41,260 nucleotides of DNA from Porticoccaceae bacterium (GTDB lineage: Bacteria; Pseudomonadota; Gammaproteobacteria; Pseudomonadales; Porticoccaceae), in assembly GCA_018654575.1 (NCBI GenBank), contig JABILI010000039.1, positions 1 to 41,260 on the forward strand. The letters are read 5' to 3'. The position numbers and the translations under genes were made by a program. The stretch's first letter is position 1; each line of letters begins with the position of its first letter. Below, one piece after another: positions 7,513-15,701 of this stretch. A model generated the notes under the pieces. That model was not told the DNA's origin, ran no database searches, and worked only from the letters and a program-made list of their open reading frames with translations.

Positions 7513-8280
7513 ATGTCACAGAAAAGGCTATCGGGTAAGCGAGCCATTGTTACTGGAGGCGCTACTGGTATCGGTTATGGTATTGCTAAGCGATTTATTG
7601 CCGAAGGTGCGAGGGTTATTATCACCGACATAGATAATCCTGGAGGTATTGCTGCCGCAGAGGTTCTAGGTCTAAATTGTGAGTTCGTGCACCATGATGT
7701 GTCAGTGCCAGCGGATTGGGATCGAGTCTTCGCAGTTGCTGCGGACAGGTTTTTCGGCCTAGACATCATGGTTAACGTTGCCGGTGTTACATTGATGGGG
7801 AATATCGAGCAACTTGACGTAGATACCTGGGATAAAACTATGGCGATCAACGTACGGAGCTGCTTTTTAGGCTGCCAGGGTGCGATCAAGGCAATGAAAA
7901 GTGACGGCGGAGGTTCAATTATAAATATGGCCTCGGTTTCTGCCTTCAGACCCCAAGCCGAGCTTGTTGCTTATAATGCCTCCAAGGCTGGTGTCGATAT
8001 GATGACCAAGTCCGTGGCCTTGCACTGCGCCCGCAGTGGCTATGGCATCAATGTTAACTCAATCAATCCGGGCGTTATTCAGACCCAGATGTTAGAAAAG
8101 GTGATCAGTCAGGTGGACAATGGTGAAGCCCTGATGGATAGCTACAAGGCCATGCATCCGATTGGCCGTATCGGCGAGCCAGAAGATGTTGCGTCCATGG
8201 CAGTTTATTTGGCTAGCGAGGAGGCTTCATTTGTAACTGGCTCAGGGTTTACTGTTGATGGCTCTCTCAGTAACAACTAA
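7513..8280 (+). CDS. Short-chain dehydrogenase/reductase (SDR), classical type
   Basis: 255 residues. The cofactor motif TGGATGIG is at 14-21 and Asp39-Ile40-Asp41 after the second strand favours NAD over NADP. NVAG is at 88-91. The catalytic set is Asn113, Ser141, Tyr154 and Lys158 (YNASK). PGVIQTQM and the C-terminal VTGSGFTVDGS are typical of 3-oxoacyl-ACP-reductase-like or hydroxysteroid-dehydrogenase-like SDRs. It would oxidise a secondary alcohol (or reduce a ketone) formed in the pathway. AAGGTG inside the 3' end of the MDR gene serves as its ribosome-binding site, so translation is probably coupled. Confidence 0.93.
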   Translation: MSQKRLSGKRAIVTGGATGIGYGIAKRFIAEGARVIITDIDNPGGIAAAEVLGLNCEFVHHDVSVPADWDRVFAVAADRFFGLDIMVNVAGVTLMGNIEQLDVDTWDKTMAINVRSCFLGCQGAIKAMKSDGGGSIINMASVSAFRPQAELVAYNASKAGVDMMTKSVALHCARSGYGINVNSINPGVIQTQMLEKVISQVDNGEALMDSYKAMHPIGRIGEPEDVASMAVYLASEEASFVTGSGFTVDGSLSNN

Positions 8281-8310
8281 GAGGCACAACTATATTTACA
8301 GGAGAGGATA

Positions 8311-8385
8311 ATGAGTGCAGAGCTAAGAGAGGGAGGCTGCCTCTGCGGACAAGTTCGCTACAAGGTGTTAATAATACTAAAATAA
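8311..8385 (+). pseudogene. 5' stub of a GFA (CENP-V/formaldehyde-activating-like) family gene
   Basis: ATG 8311 is preceded by a good ribosome-binding site (GGAGAGG, 8301-8307) and encodes only 24 residues: MSAELREGGCLCGQVRYKV, LIILK, stop. GGCLCGxVRY is the highly characteristic start of GFA-domain proteins, zinc-binding, with cysteines in a C-X-C pair. The other 100 or so residues, including the later zinc cysteines, are absent. It follows the SDR gene by 30 bases and was probably the third gene of that operon before a deletion. Confidence 0.65.
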
Positions 8386-8425
8386 TCGGCAGGACCAGAC
8401 CAATAGTGACAGGCCCAAGTTAGAG

Positions 8426-9436
8426 TTAGTCTATTTTAACCAGAGCTTTCCCTACTGTGTTGCCGGACATCAAATCGCAAAATGCCTTAGGAGTATTAAC
8501 AAAGCCCTCTGTAATGTTTTCGATCACGTTAATCTCTCCTGCTCGGATCCACTCCTCAAGTTTCGCCATAGCTGCGGGTACCTTTTTCTGATAGGAGGGC
8601 AAAAGAAATCCCTGCATGGTCAGTTGCCGCGAGACCATTTCCCAAAGATTGGTAATTGGATTTGGATTATCTGTGCGATTATAGTCAGAAATCATCCCGC
8701 AACCGATAATACGCCCATAAACTTTCATAGCGGGGAGCATCGCATTCAGAATTGGACCACCGACATTATCAAAATAAATATCCGCACCTTCTGATGCAAT
8801 GGCCATGACGGACTTGGTAACATCATCATTTTTGTAGTTAATCGCGGCATCAAAACCAAATTTATCCACAATCAGCTTCGCTTTTTTATCACTGCCAACA
8901 ATACCTATGACTGTGCAGCCACAGAGCTTAGCTATTTGTCCGGCCATACTACCGGTAGCACCTGCCGCCGCACTGACGACGACCGTTTGCCCTGCTTGAA
9001 TCTGGCCTACTTCATGTAAGCCGATATATGCAGTGGCCCCAGCACCGCCAAGAGAGCCGACATAGTATGAGATGGGTATTCCAGTCTCTGGCTTCAGCTT
9101 TTCGAGCAATATGGCTTCGCTATGGCAAATGGAATAATCTTCCCAATGATTGAGGGCATATACAAGATCACCCTCAACAAAATCTTGATTGCAGGACTTA
9201 ACCACTTGCCCTACAGAAGGCCCTCGAATCACTCCACCGATTGGGATTGGTTCGAAATAGTTGGCCTTGCCATCCACCCAACCTCGAATCGCAGGCTCCA
9301 TGGACAAATACATATTGCGCAACAAAAACTCACCCTCTCCAGGCTCTGGAATCGCACTCTCGGACATGGCGAAATTTTCTGGCTTGGCGGCATCACTCAC
9401 ATAAGAGGCGAGAACAACTTGACGATTCATTTTCAT
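8426..9436 (-). CDS. NADP-dependent MDR-family oxidoreductase, copy 3
   Basis: 336 residues: RNMYLSMEPAIRGWVD, SAAAGATGSMAGQIAK and ADIYFDNVGGPILNAML give the zinc-free CurA/alkenal-reductase family. Over the NADP domain it is visibly closer to copy 2 than to copy 1. It is the last gene of the long minus-strand operon; its start lies 2 bases after the Rieske ferredoxin stop. This suggests that reduction of a double bond or aldehyde belongs to the same pathway as the Rieske oxygenation. Start at Met1 or Met3 (ATGAAAATG). Confidence 0.92.
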   Translation of the reverse strand: MKMNRQVVLASYVSDAAKPENFAMSESAIPEPGEGEFLLRNMYLSMEPAIRGWVDGKANYFEPIPIGGVIRGPSVGQVVKSCNQDFVEGDLVYALNHWEDYSICHSEAILLEKLKPETGIPISYYVGSLGGAGATAYIGLHEVGQIQAGQTVVVSAAAGATGSMAGQIAKLCGCTVIGIVGSDKKAKLIVDKFGFDAAINYKNDDVTKSVMAIASEGADIYFDNVGGPILNAMLPAMKVYGRIIGCGMISDYNRTDNPNPITNLWEMVSRQLTMQGFLLPSYQKKVPAAMAKLEEWIRAGEINVIENITEGFVNTPKAFCDLMSGNTVGKALVKID

Positions 9437-9438
9437 GA

Positions 9439-9756
9439 TTAATCCAGATCAATATGCAGGTTGCCATCATCGGACACGCTAATGTCATAGGTTTTCAGTG
9501 GTACTTTTGTTAGTTCTCCCATGGGCTTTCCAGTACGTAAGTCAAATCGCACGCCATGCAGTGGACAGGACAGAAAACAGTTTCTGATGCGACCCTCAGT
9601 CAGCTTTGCCCTCTGGTGGGTACATTGATTATCGACCGCATAATATTCACTGTTAGCTTTACAGATAAGAATATCTTTCCCATCTAGAGCGATAGCCACA
9701 GATTGGTTGTCAGTGATATTTGCTGCGGGGATCAGCGTGTCTATTATAGTGACCAT
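9439..9756 (-). CDS. Rieske-type 2Fe-2S ferredoxin
   Basis: 105 residues with Cys45-X-His47 and Cys64-X2-His67 (CTHQ ... CPLHG), followed by FDLRTGKP, the usual Rieske ferredoxin loop. It is small and single-domain, so it is an electron carrier rather than an oxygenase. It lies between the oxygenase alpha gene at 9831-11213 and an MDR reductase, and most likely passes electrons to that oxygenase, and possibly to the second one at 726-1898. No ferredoxin reductase gene is present in the window. Confidence 0.93.
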   Translation of the reverse strand: MVTIIDTLIPAANITDNQSVAIALDGKDILICKANSEYYAVDNQCTHQRAKLTEGRIRNCFLSCPLHGVRFDLRTGKPMGELTKVPLKTYDISVSDDGNLHIDLD

Positions 9757-9830
9757 AGAAATCTCATAACGGGAGAGTAGGTAACAAGCTTGCCGGGCTA
9801 AGAAAATCTAAAACCCGGCGATACAAAGTC

Positions 9831-11213
9831 TTAGGCCTTGAGATACTTGTCTATTGTTTGGTGCAGATGACGAATCCGACTTTCCTGATAACTTGCCAGA
9901 CTTACCGCCCCCTTCCTTGATGCAATCATGCCTTTTTGTACTGCTGCCATATTGCTATCATCCTGATCGAATACGGGGCCTAGGGCGCCAATTTCTGGGG
10001 CTTCGCTAAAGGCTTGATCTGGGCGCAGAGTATTTTTCATCGCTGGCTCTGGACGCTTTGTACCCTTTGGGTAGCGCATCAGAATCATGGTTTCGAAGAT
10101 ACAGCTGCTGTGATCATCACCATTAGGTAGGAAGCGATAGACAATATTGCCATGGTAACCAATCCATACCTGAGTATTGGGGAACAGCATATAGAGTATC
10201 GCGTCTTCCAGTTCGGACTGGGTTGCATCATCCAGAGGCTGACCAATAATGTCGCCAAACATCTCACGGTTGGTCTCTGCCACATAGCTCCGCGCGGTAA
10301 CGCCCTTGGGCACTTCATGGCCCTCAGCGCTATCGGTTGCCATACGGCCCGACAGCACAAGAATATCGAGCATGGTCTCTTCAGCTGTTACATCAGGCCT
10401 ATGGGGGCTTGCCACACCCATAGGAGTAACTGAACGACTCACATGATCTCCAAAGGTGTCGTACTGGGAGTTAGCATCACCGGTGAAGGTGAGAATCTCA
10501 CTATGAGTTTCCAACGTGTGAAATGACTCCATAAAGGCCTCGGCACCGACTTTCCAGTTGCACTGAACCACACGCTCAACATGAGCGCCTTTGTAATAGT
10601 CATGCAGAGGGAAGCGCGCGAAGTGCTCTGGTAGGGGACTTAAGTAGTCTTCCAGAGGAACGCAGTTCTCATCGAAATTAATAAAGATAAAACCGCCCCA
10701 GATACCGACTTTGACCTGAGGTAGGCTCATATCTTTCTGGTCTAAATGGCTAAAGTCCCACTTACAAGGTATAGCTTTAAACTCGCCCTTAATACTCCAT
10801 GTCGCGCCATGAAATGGACAGACAAACTCTTCGGCATGGCCATCGCAGTCGCGCAGTATACGGCCCCGATGCAAACAGGAGTTAATAAAAGCTTTAATTT
10901 CATTTTCACCGGTGCGGGTAACAATAATCGATTGGTCTACGATTTCGTAAACATGATGGTCGCCGATTTCAGGAATGTCTTCTTCTCGACAGGTCATTTG
11001 CCAGACCTTGGGCCATAGCTTCTTCTTTTCTTGCTCATGAAAATCACGATCAACCCAGCGCGCCACATCTAAATCGTCATCACCCATAAAGGGATTGGTA
11101 TTTTCCCGCAGGTATGCCGGCACTTCGATAGTCTCGTCGTTGAGAAGATCCTGGTAGCTCAGGCCTTCGCAGCGAGCTTCACCCTGTTGTTTTACTTTAA
11201 TTAGTTCAGACAT
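9831..11213 (-). CDS. Rieske non-heme iron oxygenase, alpha subunit (long form)
   Basis: 460 residues. The Rieske cluster ligands are Cys113-X-His115 and Cys132-X2-His135 (CLHR ... CPFHG). Iron ligands are Glu229-X2-His232-X4-His237 (FMESFHTLETHSE), with the last Asp near 418-419 (DQDDSNM before VQKGM). The Glu at the first facial-triad-region position parallels the other oxygenase here. It is in the operon with the thiolase-fold and 2-oxoacid dehydrogenase genes, 27 bases after the thiolase gene, and upstream of its likely ferredoxin. It should catalyse an O2-dependent hydroxylation or ring attack in the same pathway. No beta subunit follows, suggesting an alpha3-type enzyme or pairing with a SnoaL-like protein. 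Confidence 0.93.
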   Translation of the reverse strand: MSELIKVKQQGEARCEGLSYQDLLNDETIEVPAYLRENTNPFMGDDDLDVARWVDRDFHEQEKKKLWPKVWQMTCREEDIPEIGDHHVYEIVDQSIIVTRTGENEIKAFINSCLHRGRILRDCDGHAEEFVCPFHGATWSIKGEFKAIPCKWDFSHLDQKDMSLPQVKVGIWGGFIFINFDENCVPLEDYLSPLPEHFARFPLHDYYKGAHVERVVQCNWKVGAEAFMESFHTLETHSEILTFTGDANSQYDTFGDHVSRSVTPMGVASPHRPDVTAEETMLDILVLSGRMATDSAEGHEVPKGVTARSYVAETNREMFGDIIGQPLDDATQSELEDAILYMLFPNTQVWIGYHGNIVYRFLPNGDDHSSCIFETMILMRYPKGTKRPEPAMKNTLRPDQAFSEAPEIGALGPVFDQDDSNMAAVQKGMIASRKGAVSLASYQESRIRHLHQTIDKYLKA

Positions 11214-11240
11214 AAAAGTTACTCCTGCTCATAATTTTAA

Positions 11241-12383
11241 TTATTTGGTGATAATATTAACGCCGCTGATGCCTGGTGCACCATAGACATGAGTGTAGCC
11301 GACCTTGGGTTGGTTAGGCACTTGCCGTGCGCCACCCTCGCCACGTAACTGCACACAAACTTCATAGACCTGGCGCAGTCCGGATGCCCCAACAGGCTCG
11401 CCATTTGCTAGGCAACCACCATCGGTATTAATAGGCATACGGCCGTTGATTCCAGTGGCCCCCTCGCGTAGTAATTTTTCTTGCTCGCCATGGTCACAGA
11501 AACCATTCTCTGCCATATGCATAATTTCGGTGCCACTATCCGTATCTTGTAGCTGGATCACGTCAATATCTTCGGGGCCTATGCCGGCTACCTCAAACGC
11601 GGCATTGGATGCCGTTACTGTAGGCGCATCGGCTACAGTCATAGCCTGCGACGGGGCGAAGACTTCGAAGCTGCCGTAGTGGCGTGTACGCACCGCGGCA
11701 GCTTTCAGGAATAGAGGATTGGTACTGTACTGATGAGCTTTATCAGCATTGCAAATAATTAGTGCAGCGCCACCTTCAGCGGGACTGCAAAACATATATT
11801 TACGAAGTGGATGGCTAACCATTGCCGAGTTGGCAATCTCTTCATAACTGAACGCTTGCTGACGCCAAGCGGTAGGAGTCAATGAGCCATTGTTAAAGGC
11901 TTTTTCTGACACGCGAATCAAGGCATCTTCGGTAATACCATGGTCATGCATATAGCGTTGTGTTTTAAGGGCAAAAAACTGTGTTGTTAGCATTAATCCG
12001 GTTTCGCCATACCAGTCATCCAGACCCCATTCTTTTGGTTGGGGATTAAATGCGCCTCGGGGATGCTTGTCGAAACCGACGACAACACCCACATCGTACT
12101 CGCCAGATTTAATAGCACTGTAGGCGGCGTGGAGAGAGCTACCACCTGTGGCGCAGCCGTTCCAAATATTGGTGAACTGTAAACCAGTTAGACCAAGCTC
12201 ATTGACGAGTGCATCGGCGTTGCCAGCATCCTGACTACCACCATAGGCAAACTGCATATCCTGCCAGGAAAGGCCGGCATCGGTGAGGGCGGCACGCACA
12301 GCTGAAGCTCCCTGTTGCATACCAGTCATATCGGGTGAACGGCCGAAGCGATGAAGCCCTATACCTATAATTGCTACATCCAT
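11241..12383 (-). CDS. Thiolase-fold protein of the lipid-transfer/SCP-x (Ltp) type, possible retro-aldolase
   Basis: 380 residues. The thiolase nucleophile region is WNGCATGGSSLH with Cys77. The motif that holds the catalytic His in true thiolases (GHP) reads GGCLANGEPVGASG, with Glu329 at that place. The C-terminal C-X-G segment is replaced by GYTHVYGAPG (Tyr363, His365, Tyr367). This composition is typical of Ltp-like proteins that work with a DUF35 partner. In actinobacterial steroid side-chain degradation, Ltp2 with ChsH2-DUF35 is a retro-aldolase releasing a short acyl-CoA. The DUF35 gene is directly upstream (3-base gap). Thiolytic activity is therefore doubtful, and carbon-carbon cleavage by aldol chemistry is the preferred inference. 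Confidence 0.85.
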   Translation of the reverse strand: MDVAIIGIGLHRFGRSPDMTGMQQGASAVRAALTDAGLSWQDMQFAYGGSQDAGNADALVNELGLTGLQFTNIWNGCATGGSSLHAAYSAIKSGEYDVGVVVGFDKHPRGAFNPQPKEWGLDDWYGETGLMLTTQFFALKTQRYMHDHGITEDALIRVSEKAFNNGSLTPTAWRQQAFSYEEIANSAMVSHPLRKYMFCSPAEGGAALIICNADKAHQYSTNPLFLKAAAVRTRHYGSFEVFAPSQAMTVADAPTVTASNAAFEVAGIGPEDIDVIQLQDTDSGTEIMHMAENGFCDHGEQEKLLREGATGINGRMPINTDGGCLANGEPVGASGLRQVYEVCVQLRGEGGARQVPNQPKVGYTHVYGAPGISGVNIITK

Positions 12384-12386
12384 GAT

Positions 12387-12818
12387 CTATGTCTCCATCA
12401 CTGGGCTAAAACTGAATGTCATTTTTTGCTCCCCGTTTTCTTCAGTACGAAATGGGATAATATCTAATTGCATGGGCATGCCAATCTGCAAATCCTCAGG
12501 ACTATTGGCTTGCAGGCGAGCCTCGACTCGCACACCACCAGGCATTTCAACATAGCCTACACCATAGGGACGAAATGTCTCAGCTGTTTCATCGCTGTGG
12601 TAGGGCTGTTTAGGCATAAATGTCTGGATCGTCCAGGTCCATAATGTCCCGCGATCGCCTAATTCAACAATATCTGTATCACGTGAGCCACAGTTGCGGC
12701 AGTCGGGCTGGGCGGGGAAGGAGGCCTCTGAGCATTGGTTGCAGCGACTACCCAACAACTGAGGCTTTCTGGACGGCCAGGTGAACAGACCTTCGTGCAT
12801 TGGAACGTGCTGGCTCAT
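12387..12818 (-). CDS. DUF35/OB-fold, zinc-ribbon acyl-CoA-associated protein
   Basis: 143 residues. The rubredoxin-like zinc ribbon uses Cys26, Cys29, Cys40 and Cys43 (RCNQCS ... DCRNCGS). An OB-fold follows, with GTLWTWTIQTF and FRPYGVGYVEMPGGVRVEARL. DUF35 proteins are obligate partners of thiolase-superfamily enzymes (HMG-CoA synthase/thiolase channelling in archaea, Ltp aldolases in actinobacteria), contributing to CoA binding. It lies between E3 and the thiolase-fold gene with 3 to 9 base gaps, in line with a complex with the latter. Confidence 0.92.
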   Translation of the reverse strand: MSQHVPMHEGLFTWPSRKPQLLGSRCNQCSEASFPAQPDCRNCGSRDTDIVELGDRGTLWTWTIQTFMPKQPYHSDETAETFRPYGVGYVEMPGGVRVEARLQANSPEDLQIGMPMQLDIIPFRTEENGEQKMTFSFSPVMET

Positions 12819-12827
12819 ACATATATC

Positions 12828-14219
12828 CTATTGATGGATAGCAAGACCAAGACTGTCCAAGACAGACTGGTGCATACTTTCGGAAACTGTTGGATGGGCG
12901 TAGATGGTTTGGATTAGTTCGTGCTCTGTAGCTTCGAGCTGTTGAGCAATGCCAAAACCCTGAATTTGTTCAGTGACTTCTGGCCCAATCATGTGGGCGC
13001 CTAAAAGTTCGCCACTGTCGGCGTCAAAAATGGTTTTAACCAAGCCTTGCCCTTCATTGATAGCTAACGCCTTGCCATTAGCACTAAGATTAGATCGCCC
13101 TACTCTGATACTGCGGACCTTATCTTTAGCCTGTGCTTCGGTAAGGCCTACGCTGGCAATTTGTGGGCGGCAATATGTACAGCCTGGCACATGAGCCTTA
13201 TTTAAAGGTTTAACATCGTCAATGCCAGCAATATTTTCTACACAAATAATAGCTTCATGACTGGCTTTATGCGCAAGCCAAGGCGCGCCAGCGACATCGC
13301 CAATAGCGTATAACCCGGCCAGATTGGTCTTGCCAAATTGATCAACAACTAAAAAGCTGTTTTCGGTTTTTACGTCCAGTTTTTCAAGGCCGAGACCTTC
13401 AATGTTGCCCCTGATACCGACGGCGAGGATCACCTGATCAAATTTTATCTGATGCTCTCCATTAGGACCTTTAATGAATGCTCGGGCTTGTGCTCTAGCA
13501 CCTTCAACAGATTCGACCAGAGTGCTTGTCAGCACCTTGATACCTCGTTGCTGGAAGGCCTTTTCTGCAAGAGCTGAAATTTCAGAATCTTCTGACGGAA
13601 TAATGCGCTCAGTAGCTTCGACCAAGGTCACATCAGTGCCGAGATCATTATAGAGACTGGCAAATTCTACTCCTATTGCGCCCCCGCCGATGACCAGAAG
13701 GCTTCCAGGAAGAGACGAGGGGGTCATAGCCTCGCGCGCCCCCCAGATGAGATCACCATCAATTTCGATATTGGGAAGATTCCTCGCGCGAGCGCCAGTA
13801 GCAAGGATAATATGGTTCGACCTGTACTGGGTGACGTCACCTTCATAGCTGACGTCAATACGGCATTTGCCTGCCACAGTTGCGGTCCCATCAATCACAG
13901 CAATATTATTTTTCTGCATCAGGTAAGCGACACCCTGGCTCAATTTATCTGCCACAGAACGACTGTGCTGAACCAATTTATTAATGTCGAAGTTAAGGTT
14001 GTCGATAGTAAAGCCGAAGTGCGCGGCTTCTTTTAAGGTGTGGGCTATATCTGCACCACGCAGCAGAGCCTTGGTCGGTATGCAGCCCCAGTTTAAGCAG
14101 ACTCCACCGAGGTGCTGCTTTTCTACCAATGCCGTTTTAAAGCCTAACTGGGCAGCGCGAATGGCAGCCACATATCCGCCGGGGCCACCACCCACTACCA
14201 TAAGGTCATATTGCTCCAT
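12828..14219 (-). CDS. lpdA: Dihydrolipoyl dehydrogenase (E3)
   Basis: About 463 residues from ATG 14219. A GTG start at 14231 would add four, but the family begins close to MEQYDLMVVGGGPGG, and AGAGG sits 11 bases before the ATG. Numbering from the GTG: FAD motif GGGPGGY at 14-20, redox disulfide Cys45/Cys50 (GGVCLNWGCIPTK), NAD motif GGGAIGVEFA, a second FAD contact YAIGDVAG, and the interface pair His446/Glu451 (HPTVSES). It reoxidises the dihydrolipoyl group of the E2 encoded immediately upstream (E2 stop 3 bases before the GTG). Being in the operon, it is probably dedicated to this complex rather than the housekeeping enzyme. Confidence 0.95.
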   Translation of the reverse strand: MEQYDLMVVGGGPGGYVAAIRAAQLGFKTALVEKQHLGGVCLNWGCIPTKALLRGADIAHTLKEAAHFGFTIDNLNFDINKLVQHSRSVADKLSQGVAYLMQKNNIAVIDGTATVAGKCRIDVSYEGDVTQYRSNHIILATGARARNLPNIEIDGDLIWGAREAMTPSSLPGSLLVIGGGAIGVEFASLYNDLGTDVTLVEATERIIPSEDSEISALAEKAFQQRGIKVLTSTLVESVEGARAQARAFIKGPNGEHQIKFDQVILAVGIRGNIEGLGLEKLDVKTENSFLVVDQFGKTNLAGLYAIGDVAGAPWLAHKASHEAIICVENIAGIDDVKPLNKAHVPGCTYCRPQIASVGLTEAQAKDKVRSIRVGRSNLSANGKALAINEGQGLVKTIFDADSGELLGAHMIGPEVTEQIQGFGIAQQLEATEHELIQTIYAHPTVSESMHQSVLDSLGLAIHQ

Positions 14220-14234
14220 ACTCACCGTCACCTC

Positions 14235-15701
14235 TTATACCAGCATAGTTGCCGGCTGCTCCAAGAAACCCTTAAGAACAGACATAAACTGTGCCGCTAC
14301 AGCGCCATCGATAATACGATGGTCACTGGACAGTGTCAGGCTAATAACGGTTGCAACACTCAGTGCACCATTTTTAACAACAGCCCGCTGTTCCCCGGCA
14401 CCCACGGCTAAAATGGCACCTTGGGGTGGATTAATGATAGCGTCGAACTGCTTAATACCATACATGCCCAGATTGGAGATACAGAAACTCCCCCCTTGAA
14501 ATTCCTCAGGGTTTAGGCGATTGAGCTTGGCTCTTGTAGATAGGTCACGCATCTCACTGGAAATACTCTCTAAACCCTTTTTGTTGGCCTCAGCGATAAT
14601 AGGTGTAATCAAGCCATCTTTGATGGCAACCGCAACAGAGATATCGGCATCTTCAAAGTAGGTGATTTGCTCGCCATCAAACTGCACGTTGACTGCCGGC
14701 ACTCTTACTAGCGCACTGGCACAGGCTTTAATAATAAAGTCATTTACCGAGACTTTGGTGGCAGTGTTGACATCATTGATCTGCTTGCGTGTGGCAAGCA
14801 GGTTATCTAGCTCGGCATCAATGTGCACACGGTAGTGCGGTGCGGTCTGTTTAGATGCCTGCAGACGAGAAGCAATAGTCTTACGCATGCCGCTAATAGT
14901 CTGAGACTCAGAACTGCCATGTACCGGCGCAGCAACAGTTGATTGCGTCGGCAATCTATTTTTCATTGCGGCCGTAGCCTCAACATCAGCCTTGCACACA
15001 CGCCCACGGTTACCGCTAACACGGCATTCTAGTAGGTTGATACCTAGCTGTTCAGCCAGGCGTCGCGCAACTGGGGTCGCCTTAACTTGGCTATCATCAC
15101 CGCTCTGAGTTTTGCTAGGTATTGAATTATTAGTTCCAATTAATAGGCCACCCGAGGCGGTTACGGCCGCCTCTAGGTCGCCTTTGGATACGCGCCCGTG
15201 GCGACCCGTACCGATAATATTATTGAGATTAACACCATATTCTCCGGCCAAGCGACGGGCTACTGGTGATGCCGGCACGTGGCTATCATCTGCACCTCCA
15301 GCTAGTAGATCTAGATTACTGAGCTGTTTCTCAGCTGGTGCTACAGATTCATTTGCAACTTCGGACATGATCGGCGCCTCTTCTATAACTACTGCTTCGC
15401 TATTACTGGGATAACTACTTATAAACGCTTGAATATCATCTTCGCTGATATCAGCAGAAGCAAGGACACCCAGAAGACCACCGATATTGTGTGTCTCGCC
15501 TGGTTGGGCAAGTATAGCCCTCACAATACCGCTATCTGCAGCGGTGACTGTGTTGACGATTTTCGCGGTCTCAACATCGACCAGATCATCCTCAATGTTG
15601 ACTTGGTCACCTACTTTGACATGCCAGGTATTGATTTCACCTTCAGACATTTCCATGCCCCATTTGGGCATACTGATCGGCTTGATTTTATTGGTCATCA
15701 T
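14235..15701 (-). CDS. Dihydrolipoamide acyltransferase (E2) of a 2-oxoacid dehydrogenase complex, two PSBDs
   Basis: 488 residues. The lipoyl domain is at about 5-80 with lipoyl Lys47 (DVETAKIV). Two peripheral subunit-binding domains follow: one at about 144-179 (SPVARRLAGEYG ... GTGRHGRVSKGDLEAA), another at about 208-243 (TPVARRLAEQLG ... GNRGRVCKADVEA). The C-terminal acyltransferase domain has SSDHRIIDG with His461. Most bacterial E2 proteins carry one such binding domain, so the tandem pair is unusual. The start codon overlaps the E1beta stop (TAATG). The sequence fits the acetoin/branched-chain-like group, with acetyl or another acyl group as cargo. Confidence 0.94.
   Translation of the reverse strand: MMTNKIKPISMPKWGMEMSEGEINTWHVKVGDQVNIEDDLVDVETAKIVNTVTAADSGIVRAILAQPGETHNIGGLLGVLASADISEDDIQAFISSYPSNSEAVVIEEAPIMSEVANESVAPAEKQLSNLDLLAGGADDSHVPASPVARRLAGEYGVNLNNIIGTGRHGRVSKGDLEAAVTASGGLLIGTNNSIPSKTQSGDDSQVKATPVARRLAEQLGINLLECRVSGNRGRVCKADVEATAAMKNRLPTQSTVAAPVHGSSESQTISGMRKTIASRLQASKQTAPHYRVHIDAELDNLLATRKQINDVNTATKVSVNDFIIKACASALVRVPAVNVQFDGEQITYFEDADISVAVAIKDGLITPIIAEANKKGLESISSEMRDLSTRAKLNRLNPEEFQGGSFCISNLGMYGIKQFDAIINPPQGAILAVGAGEQRAVVKNGALSVATVISLTLSSDHRIIDGAVAAQFMSVLKGFLEQPATMLV

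Noticed and set aside
13984-14499. A 171-codon plus-strand open frame across E3 and E2
   Set aside because: Antisense to two well-supported genes, with no ribosome-binding site and no domain.
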